From the NCBI GenBank assembly GCA_964412115.1, contig CAYPMM010000004.1, positions 1 to 44,698 of the forward strand: 44,698 nucleotides of DNA, in the 5' to 3' direction. Every line of letters starts with the position of its first letter. Within the stretch, counting starts at the first letter, position 1. Shown one piece after another: positions 38,731-44,698 of this stretch. The notes under the pieces were generated by a model, which saw only the letters and a list, made by a program, of their open reading frames with translations, made no database searches and was not told the DNA's origin. The translations under genes and the position numbers were made by a program. Source of the stretch: HO2-45-28 sp964412115. GTDB taxonomy: Bacteria; Patescibacteriota; Minisyncoccia; HO2-45-28.

Positions 38731-40245
38731 CTAAAAATGCCCGCCAAAGCCAGACCTGGTACTTGGAATGAAGCCTTCGGGCAAAAACGTTATTACCTCA
38801 TCGCCCTCGTTTATTCCCTCAAGTATTTCTATATTGCCGTCGGCCGTAATTCCCGTTGCCACCGGAATCTCGTTAATTTGTCCGCCCACGACCATTCGCG
38901 CAAACTTATCTCCGTTTCTGGAAATTACCGCGCGCTGGGGAATATAAATGACGTTTTCGCGCTTCTCGGTGACAATATCCACATTCGCGGTCATGCCCGA
39001 TTTTATCTTTTCGTCTTTTTGTATAAAATGCAAAACGGTTTTATAAGTCGCGACACCCTCAATAACGGTCTCGGCCGGGTCAATTGAAGAAATAACGGCC
39101 CTAAAAATGACGCTGTTCCCGTAAGCGTCAAGCGTAACCCCGGCCTCATCTCCCGTCTTTATTTTCGCGACATCAGCTTCGGGAATGTTGGCTTCTATTT
39201 CAAAATTGGCCTCCGATATCAAAGAGACGACGGCTGAGGCGGCGCCGACTATCTCTCCGACCTTGGCGTCTTGTTTGGTAACTATTCCTGAAATCGGCGC
39301 GCGGATTAAAGTTTTCGCGATCTGCGCCCGGTAATTTTCAACCGAGGCTTCTTGGGCCGTTATTTTTTCGGGACGGGTTCCGGCCAAAAGCAAAGTTAAG
39401 TCTTCTTGCGCCAAATTCAGCGAGGACTTGGCCGAGCTTAATTTTTCTTCAGCCACGGTTAAATTTGATATTGCCGTATTTATATTGGCGCGCGCGGTCA
39501 AAACATCCGCGCGGTAGGAATCAACCGTAGTTTGTAAAAGAGAGCCGGAAGCGGATAAAGAGTTTACCGCAAGCGAAACCTTGTCCAAAAAAGATTTTAT
39601 TTTATTAAGACCGTCTCTGGTTTTGGCCGAATCCGATGAATCCCAGACGGTAAAAACTCGCTCAACGTCAATCCGCCCTCCCTCTATGTCTATTTCAAGC
39701 TGGCCGTCTGCAACCGTGAAATTTATCTGGGGCGAAGAACTTTTTGGATTTGATATAAATTGGTCAACTTTGTTGCGCACGGCATCATCGGCTTTGGTCA
39801 AAGCATCATCAATTTTATCCTGCAAATTTATTTTGGCGTCACTTAAGGCAATTTCGGCGTTTACCACCTTAACTTTTTGAACGCTTATGTCTTCCTCGCG
39901 CGAACCGGACACCAATTCGGCCAGTTTGGCTTCCTCGGCTTTTAGCAGAGCAGCAATATCGCCATTTTCAAGAGAAACCAGAACCTGTCCGGCAAAAACT
40001 TTGTCGCCGACTTTTACGTTAACCCTTGCCACCCGCCCGCCTTTTTCAAACGCCAAGTTAACGCTTTCGGCCGGCTTCACTCTTCCGGTAACGCTCACCA
40101 TCTGCGCCAAATCGCCCCTGACGGCTTTTGCCGTTTGAAATTCTTCGCTATTGCCTCTTGAAAAGTACCAAACGCTTGCGCCGGCTAAAACAATAAAAAC
40201 CATGACCGCGATAACCGACGGCTTTTTTGTAAAACTTAAAACCAT
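38731..40245 (-). CDS. MacA/HlyD-type adaptor protein
   Basis: 504 residues. N-terminal anchor (about 10-29), a barrel-sandwich half GRVARVNVKVGDKVFAGQ, a long helical hairpin (about 90-290), second half APISGIVTKQDAKVGEI and a beta-barrel region with AGVTLDAYG. It starts an operon with the ABC ATPase and permease. In a CPR cell without outer membrane it would act at the cell surface. TAAAAT, within an extended TGC-TAAAAT box, ends 6 bases before the ATG, so it is probably leaderless. Confidence 0.92.
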   Translation of the reverse strand: MVLSFTKKPSVIAVMVFIVLAGASVWYFSRGNSEEFQTAKAVRGDLAQMVSVTGRVKPAESVNLAFEKGGRVARVNVKVGDKVFAGQVLVSLENGDIAALLKAEEAKLAELVSGSREEDISVQKVKVVNAEIALSDAKINLQDKIDDALTKADDAVRNKVDQFISNPKSSSPQINFTVADGQLEIDIEGGRIDVERVFTVWDSSDSAKTRDGLNKIKSFLDKVSLAVNSLSASGSLLQTTVDSYRADVLTARANINTAISNLTVAEEKLSSAKSSLNLAQEDLTLLLAGTRPEKITAQEASVENYRAQIAKTLIRAPISGIVTKQDAKVGEIVGAASAVVSLISEANFEIEANIPEADVAKIKTGDEAGVTLDAYGNSVIFRAVISSIDPAETVIEGVATYKTVLHFIQKDEKIKSGMTANVDIVTEKRENVIYIPQRAVISRNGDKFARMVVGGQINEIPVATGITADGNIEILEGINEGDEVITFLPEGFIPSTRSGFGGHF

Positions 40246-40265
40246 GCCTTTATTTTAGCACAAAT

Positions 40266-42213
40266 TTATGTTTTTTTCCGCGCGCGAGAGCGGTCAATTC
40301 CGGTAAGATGCTGTTTTCGCAGGCGAACGCTTTTGGGCGTGATTTCCAGATATTCGTCTCCGGCCATCACTTCAAGTCCGCGCTCAATCGTAAGTTCGTG
40401 TGGAGGCGTAAGGACGATGGCGTCGTCCGAACCTGACGCGCGCACATTGGTCAGCTGTTTGCCCTTGGTCGGATTCACGGTCATCTCTTCGCCTTTAGCC
40501 GTATTCCCGATGACCATACCTTCATAAACTTCGGTATTCGGGCCCACATAGAGCACTCCCCTGTCTTGAAGATTCCAGAGCGAATAGCCCAGTGTTTTCC
40601 CGTGGGCCATTGAAATCATGGAACCGGTCGCGCGTTTTTTTATTTCTCCGGCATAGGGCTTAAATCCCACGACGCGCGAAGAAATAATTCCTTCGCCTTT
40701 GGTGTCAATCACGAACTGCCCGCGATATCCTAAAATTCCGCGCGTCGGCCCTTCAAAAATCATGCGGACCGAGTTGTCGCGCGTTTTGATGTCTTTCATC
40801 ACAAATCCGCGCCTTGAAAGCCGTTCAATAATCGCGCCCTGATATTCCGAAGGAGTATCGACAATCACCTCCTCAAACGGCTCGCTTCGCTCGCCCCCTT
40901 CTTCTTGGTGAAAAATTACCTGCGGCTGGGACACCTGCGCTTCATATCCTTCACGGCGCATGTTTTCAAGCAAAATCGCGATGTGCAGTTCTCCCCGGCC
41001 GGACACGATAAAAGAATCGGACGAAGCAAAGTCCACCCGCAGACCGACATTCACTTCAAGTTCCCTCTCAAGCCGTTCCCGGAGCTGGCGCGAAGTGACG
41101 AATTTTCCTTCGCGTCCGGCAAAAGGAGAATTATTGACCAAAAAATTCAAAACAATCGTCGGCTCATCCACCGCGATTGCGGGTAGGGGAGGNNNNNNNN
41201 NNNNNNNNNNNNNNNNNNNNNNNNNNNNNNNNNNNNNNNNNNNNNNNNNNNNNNNNNNNNNNNNNNNNNNNNNNNNNNNNNNNNNNNNNNNNNNNNNNNN
41301 NNNNNNNNNNNNNNNNNNNNNNNNNNNNNNNNNNNNNNNNNNNNNNNNNNNNNNNNNNNNNNNNNNNNNNNNNNNNNNNNNNNNNNNNNNNNNNTTCGGT
41401 TTCAATCCGTTTCAATCCTCGGAAAGTGAATATACGCGTTATTTTTCCGGAACGCGTCCGGCTTTCCTGCGCGGAAAGTCCATCGCTTTTTTTTACAAAT
41501 ACATTTTGGCCGGCGCTTACCGAGCCCTCGTAAATGCGCGACACCGCCATGCGTCCCAAAAAATTATCATAGGCAAGATTAAACGGCTGAAGTCTAAGCG
41601 GCAAATCCAAAGTCGCGTCCGGCGTTGGCGGAACAAATTTTAATACAGTATCAAGCAGGGGCGTTAAATCCTTTGACTCGTCTTCAAGTTTAAGTTTGGC
41701 AATGCCTTCGCGCCCGATAGTGTAAACAACCGGGAAGTCGGCCTGCTCGTCGCTTGCGCCGAGCTCCAAAAAAAGTTCGAGCGTTTGTTCTTCAGTGCGC
41801 TTCGGGTCGGCCGCCGGTTTGTCAATTTTATTTATGACCACAATCGGCTTTAGCCCCAGCTCAAGAGATTTTTTTAAAACAAAACGCGTCTGGGGCATGG
41901 GCCCTTCCTGGGCGTCAATTACCAAAAGGACTGAATCAATTGAGCGCAAAACCCGCTCAACTTCGGAACCGAAATCGGCGTGCCCCGGGGTGTCCACGAG
42001 ATTTATTTTTGTTACGGCACGTCCTGAGCTTGCCGAAGGATAGAAAATAGCCGCGTTTTTTGAGTAAATCGTAATACCGCGCTCAAGTTCAAGAGCGTTT
42101 GAATCCATTGAGACCCCTTCTTCGGCAACCCCGGTTTGACGCATCAAAGCGTCGGTCAAAGTTGTTTTGCCGTGGTCCACATGCGCGATAATAGCGATAT
42201 TGCGTATTTCCAT
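40266..42213 (-). CDS. typA: Ribosome-associated GTPase TypA/BipA (internal assembly gap)
   Basis: Translational GTPase. N-terminal part has G1 AHVDHGKTTLTDAL, G3 NLVDTPGHADFG and G4 VVINKIDKP. C-terminal part has SGRGELHIAILLENMRREG, GPTRGILGYRGQF and NVRASGSDDAIVLTPP. The 202-N gap (41193-41394) falls after LKRIETE; in E. coli BipA only about 30 residues separate this from LPAIAVDEPT, so the gap length is likely overestimated. Codons for YPSASSGR before the G3 region come from a copy of the CCTTCG repeat. The two halves are in different frames across the gap as given. Confidence 0.95.
41193..41394. other. Assembly gap (202 N)
   Basis: Run of 202 N inside typA; not a multiple of three relative to the flanking frames. 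Confidence 1.
42022..42040. repeat. CCTTCG-GCTCAGGA element inside typA
   Basis: On the minus strand TCCTTCGGCAAGCTCAGGA, in frame as PSASSG. It lies between strand residues and the G3 motif, where E. coli BipA has no such segment. Confidence 0.75.
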
Positions 42214-42230
42214 TTAATTTATGTGTTAAC

Positions 42231-42256
42231 AAAAAATGCCCCGCGCCCGAGGCATT
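42231..42256 (-). terminator. Terminator of the 305-residue membrane gene
   Basis: AATGCC/GGCATT stem extended through a G-U pair and CG/CG, with TTTTTT on the minus strand. Confidence 0.8.
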
Positions 42257-42320
42257 TATATGATAAACCATAAAAATCCTTTTGTCTATTGATAAAAAAT
42301 AAAAAATGCGGCGATAGCCG

Positions 42321-43238
42321 TCAGTTCAAAATTTTTGAGGGCGTATTCTCTTTAAGAGCACAGCTTTGAATTTCAACATACGGCTCCGCCGACCCGTCTC
42401 CTGCCGGTTCTTTTCCGGCATTCAGACCGAAACCAACCGAAAGATACGTGCCCCGCGGGATTATCATGTCCCCGAAATCCAGAGAATAAAATTCTTTTTC
42501 CTGGTCATGATAAGTAAGCGAGCCAAGCGCCTGACTGGCATTTTTACGTTCCACTATGTCAATTTTAAACCCTATATCTTCGGCGTTATTTATTTCGTTT
42601 AACAATATAAACTCTTTATTGTCCTCTACCATAAAGTCTTTCAGGTAAAACGACCTGATTGTTTTAAAATCGCCGTCGCCGACCGAGTACCTAAGCTCGC
42701 CTCCGTATTTATTCAGGAAAGAAATGTTGGCGTTCACCCCGCTTTTTAAAGAGGACCTGAAAACTATTTCAAAATTTAAGAAATTGCTTACTTGGTCTTT
42801 AAAAAATATGGAACCGGCCGCTTCTCCGCTTCTTAATTTTATTTTATTCCCTTCAAAGTAAACATTTTTATCCGGGCGCCAGTATTCGGCAATATTCGCG
42901 CAATCAATCATCTCATCATTAACGGCGCTGGCGGTTTCTTCCTCTTGCTGTTTGATGTCCCACTTTTTAAAATCCAGATTTTTTATAACCGAGGCCAAGT
43001 TTTTTGGCTCCGATATGATTTTAAAATACTTCGGCCATAAATCGGAAATCCCAAGAATTAATCTGGGCAGAACAATAAACAAAATAACGGCCACCACCCA
43101 AATATTTTTTACGATGTATTTTGCGAAAAATTTTACGCTTTTTTTAATGAAAAAGCCGGCCAAACGATGCCGGCCGGCTTTCCCCATAAGTTTTTTTGGT
43201 CTTTTTATTTTTTTTATGTCTCTTAGTTGTACAGACAT
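42321..43238 (-). CDS. Unknown membrane protein with extracellular beta domain
   Basis: 305 residues, not recognised. A basic N-terminus (KKIKRPKKLMGKAGRHR) leads to one membrane segment (about 44-63, KNIWVVAVILFIVLPRLI). The long outer part looks like a beta-sandwich: FFKDQVSNFLNFEIVFRSS, GVNANISFLNKYGGELR and RGTYLSVGFGLNAG. There is no Shine-Dalgarno or -10 box at the annotated ATG. A strong hairpin with T-run lies in codons 18-29, so the start or the regulation is uncertain. Confidence 0.7.
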   Translation of the reverse strand: MSVQLRDIKKIKRPKKLMGKAGRHRLAGFFIKKSVKFFAKYIVKNIWVVAVILFIVLPRLILGISDLWPKYFKIISEPKNLASVIKNLDFKKWDIKQQEEETASAVNDEMIDCANIAEYWRPDKNVYFEGNKIKLRSGEAAGSIFFKDQVSNFLNFEIVFRSSLKSGVNANISFLNKYGGELRYSVGDGDFKTIRSFYLKDFMVEDNKEFILLNEINNAEDIGFKIDIVERKNASQALGSLTYHDQEKEFYSLDFGDMIIPRGTYLSVGFGLNAGKEPAGDGSAEPYVEIQSCALKENTPSKILN

Positions 43239-43259
43239 TGTTTTTGCAAGCCGGCCAAA
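43150..43259 (-). promoter_or_regulatory. Possible attenuator at the 5' end of the membrane gene
   Basis: RNA segment A (43259-43248, TTTGGCCGGCTT) and identical segment C (43164-43153) can each pair with segment B (43181-43172, AAAGCCGGCC). B-C forms a 10-bp hairpin followed by T; A-B would exclude it and enclose the start codon. Confidence 0.45.
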
Positions 43260-43445
43260 AACAGCTTGGCCGAACTTGCCGTTAATTTACTTAATTATTT
43301 GAAAAATACTTGCATAATTAATTCAACCATGTCTTTACGGCATTTTTTAATCAGGACACATTCATAAGCTTTTGTAAATACTTTTTGCCCTTAAATTACC
43401 TTAAAGGTTAATAGACTATTTTTAGGCCGGAAGCCATGAGGGGTC

Positions 43446-43461
43446 TTGACATAATCGTCAA
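43446..43461. promoter_or_regulatory. Short inverted repeat with -35-like sequence
   Basis: TTGAC-ATAATC-GTCAA in the 276-base region before the membrane gene. It may be an operator or promoter element; no gene follows on the plus strand. The rest of 43262-43475 shows nothing else supportable. Confidence 0.3.
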
Positions 43462-43476
43462 AAGATAAGTTTATTT

Positions 43477-43502
43477 AAAAAAACCGCGCGGAGTACGCGC
43501 GG
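43477..43502 (-). terminator. Terminator of the HIT gene
   Basis: Perfect 7-bp GC stem CCGCGCG/CGCGCGG with a five-base loop, followed by TTTTTTT on the minus strand. Confidence 0.9.
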
Positions 43503-43514
43503 AAATTTTATTTT

Positions 43515-43931
43515 TTATTCCAGCAACTTTGCCATTTGTTCACGCTCCGATTCGGATAAGTCGGTGAACAGTTCGGTTTCGCGCTTTTCGACTTTTTGAT
43601 AAAGTTCGTCGTACGGGCTTCTTGGGATAATATGATAATGAACGTGGTCAATTTTTACTCGGTTCTGTTTGATAAACGGCATATAGTTTTGCCTGATGTA
43701 GCATCCGCGGCATATTTTTTCAATGAGTCTTTTTTGAACGAAGAATATGAGCTCGAAAATGGCCGCCATTTCTTCTGGCGTTGCTTCCCACGGCTTTTCA
43801 ATGTGCCTTTTGGGAATGACCAAAAAATGTCCGGCGACTTTTCTGGGGTTGCTTAATAGTACATAGGCCAGCCCATTTTCTTTAACTATATATTCGCCTT
43901 GACTGCAAAACGGACAAAATTCTCCGGACAT
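43515..43931 (-). CDS. HIT-family hydrolase
   Basis: 138 residues with the histidine triad HVHYHIIPRS (His96, 98, 100) and the zinc site FCPFC (Cys6, Cys9). HIT proteins cleave nucleoside phosphoramidates or dinucleotides. FLVIPKRHIEKPWEAT is the typical first strand-helix region. GGAGG lies 6 bases before the ATG. Confidence 0.94.
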   Translation of the reverse strand: MSGEFCPFCSQGEYIVKENGLAYVLLSNPRKVAGHFLVIPKRHIEKPWEATPEEMAAIFELIFFVQKRLIEKICRGCYIRQNYMPFIKQNRVKIDHVHYHIIPRSPYDELYQKVEKRETELFTDLSESEREQMAKLLE

Positions 43932-44026
43932 CGCCCGCCTCCATTGTGGAAGTCTTACACAAGAATACAGCGCCTTTTAATAAAAATCGAGGACGGAAAT
44001 CTGAACCCGTCCTTATTCCCTTACCC

Positions 44027-44066
44027 AATAACACCCTTACAAACTGGAGTTTGTAAGGGTGTTATT
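44027..44066. repeat. Long palindromic repeat, copy 1
   Basis: 19-bp arms (AATAACACCCTTACAAACT) with a GG centre. Shares its inner 15 bp of each arm with 44438-44469, where the centre is CC, so the second copy is inverted. Confidence 0.95.
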
Positions 44067-44120
44067 TGTTTTGATTTTCGCGGAAAAAATTTGGATTTCA
44101 TTCAGAGTTCGGGGCCGGAC

Positions 44121-44149
44121 TTGACAACGCAACGAGACCGCGCTATATT
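44121..44149 (+). promoter_or_regulatory. Promoter of the small membrane gene
   Basis: TTGACA (44121-44126), 17-bp spacer, TATATT (44144-44149). A leader of about 37 bases follows with AAGGAGGG. Confidence 0.85.
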
Positions 44150-44192
44150 ATGATTTAGTTTTACAACCGAGGAATAAAAAGGAGGGATAGCC

Positions 44193-44393
44193 GTGGAGTT
44201 TTTTCTTAGATTGTCCTTGGCGCTCTATATGCCGTTGCTGCCGTATACATTACTGGTGATGGGGGCTCTTGGCCTCGGCGTGACCCTTTATACTCATCAA
44301 GCTAAATTCCTTCTTTATTCACTTTTGCTCAGCTTGCCATTGAACATAGCTGTAAGTATATTTTTCCTGCTCTTTGTCGCGAAGGTTTCATAA
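44193..44393 (+). CDS. Small two-helix membrane protein (66 aa)
   Basis: GTG start with AAGGAGGG 6-8 bases upstream. Two hydrophobic segments (about 5-32 and 38-63) with YTHQAKF between. Unknown family. It has a consensus promoter and a terminator and lies between two inverted copies of a palindrome, so it looks like an independent cassette. Confidence 0.7.
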   Translation: MEFFLRLSLALYMPLLPYTLLVMGALGLGVTLYTHQAKFLLYSLLLSLPLNIAVSIFFLLFVAKVS

Positions 44394-44399
44394 ACTTCC

Positions 44400-44427
44400 A
44401 GCCGCTGGTAATCCTGGCGGCTTTTTT
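44400..44427 (+). terminator. Terminator of the small membrane gene
   Basis: AGCCGC/GCGGCT stem followed by TTTTTT. Confidence 0.8.
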
Positions 44428-44437
44428 CTTTTCCACC

Positions 44438-44469
44438 ACACCCTTACAAACTCCAGTTTGTAAGGGTGT
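44438..44469. repeat. Long palindromic repeat, copy 2
   Basis: 15-bp perfect arms (ACACCCTTACAAACT) with a CC centre; second copy of the element at 44027-44066. Confidence 0.95.
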
Positions 44470-44595
44470 TGAGTTGCTTTGTGTGTACTTAATTAAACCG
44501 CATTTTGCGGGGATTTCAAACACTAATTTTTTTATACAATAAATAACCCCGCAATCGTAAAAAGACTTGCGATTTGCGAAATGACAGAAGTAATT

Positions 44596-44698
44596 TTATA
44601 AATTGCTTTCCAGAAAGATGATGCCGATACCGATAAGAAGCGACACAAAGTTCGCAAGCGACTTTCTTTTCCAGAAACTGGCCAATCCAACAAACAAG
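44596..44698 (-). CDS. C-terminal end of a membrane protein (partial)
   Basis: An open minus-strand frame enters from the window edge and ends at a TAA at 44596. It reads LFVGLASFWKRKSLANFVSL, then LIGIGIIFLESNL, which fits the last helix of a membrane protein. Other frames are also open over this short stretch, so the call is weak. Confidence 0.4.
   Translation of the reverse strand, partial: LFVGLASFWKRKSLANFVSLLIGIGIIFLESNL

Noticed and set aside
43932..44026. Additional small gene upstream of the first palindrome
   Set aside because: The only open frames lack a start signal and run through the palindrome.
1..44698. tRNA, rRNA, insertion sequences, prophage or classical defence systems
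   Set aside because: No sequence supporting any of these was seen on either strand; only the Doc/AbrB pair belongs to a defence-like class.

Overview
The window reads as part of a small, streamlined genome of a Candidate Phyla Radiation (Patescibacteria) bacterium, most like Parcubacteria. Signs are very tight gene packing with many 4-base ATGA overlaps, exported proteins with AWSENIGW-type repeats, a collagen-like protein, a DUF4015 glycoside hydrolase, many small membrane proteins and compact versions of central enzymes. TGA is used as a normal stop codon, so the genetic code is standard. No rRNA, tRNA, CRISPR array or insertion sequence was seen. Four runs of N (29375-29384, 31118-31127, 32581-32680, 41193-41394) show it is a scaffolded draft assembly.

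Layout. 1-4432: carbon and redox metabolism on the minus strand (DsbA-like protein, thioredoxin reductase, GAPDH, RpiB, a 48-residue membrane protein, then Rpe and transketolase). 4458-7925: envelope and surface proteins. 7889-12800: an FAD oxidoreductase, a large LysM-like membrane protein, an SPW-repeat protein and a lytic transglycosylase. 12883-18487: an orphan TrpX-type binding protein, a miniature methylmalonyl-CoA mutase-like protein, an MTH1-like Nudix hydrolase, a SpoU methylase, a PRTase-like gene between two 31-bp direct repeats, a nucleotidyltransferase-like protein and PepA. 18595-20652: an AAA-CYTH (Ttd14-like) protein divergent from a zinc-ribbon and membrane-protein pair. 20670-23215 and 25731-31722: two thiol-disulfide clusters sharing the same thioredoxin domain, the second joined to a CopB-type P-ATPase operon. 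23278-25676: Tgt and two divergent unknown genes. 32355-35426: RarA, a Doc/AbrB toxin-antitoxin pair, a DNPH1-like hydrolase and a DUF167 protein. 35486-42213: membrane proteins, a MacAB-type ABC efflux system and TypA. 42321 to the end: an unknown membrane protein with a possible attenuator, a HIT protein and a small membrane gene between two copies of a palindrome.

The main regulatory signal is two kinds of gene start. One group has a -10 hexamer ending exactly 6 bases before ATG or GTG and no Shine-Dalgarno sequence, as expected for leaderless mRNA. The other group has leaders with AGGAGG-type sites. Intrinsic terminators are compact, and several enclose the stop codon.

The strongest candidates for undescribed biology are the duplicated thiol-redox clusters with an unknown Cys-rich exported protein, the possible attenuator near 43150-43260, the leader with twin hairpins at 24990-25101, the internally deleted mutase, and an in-frame coding repeat element.
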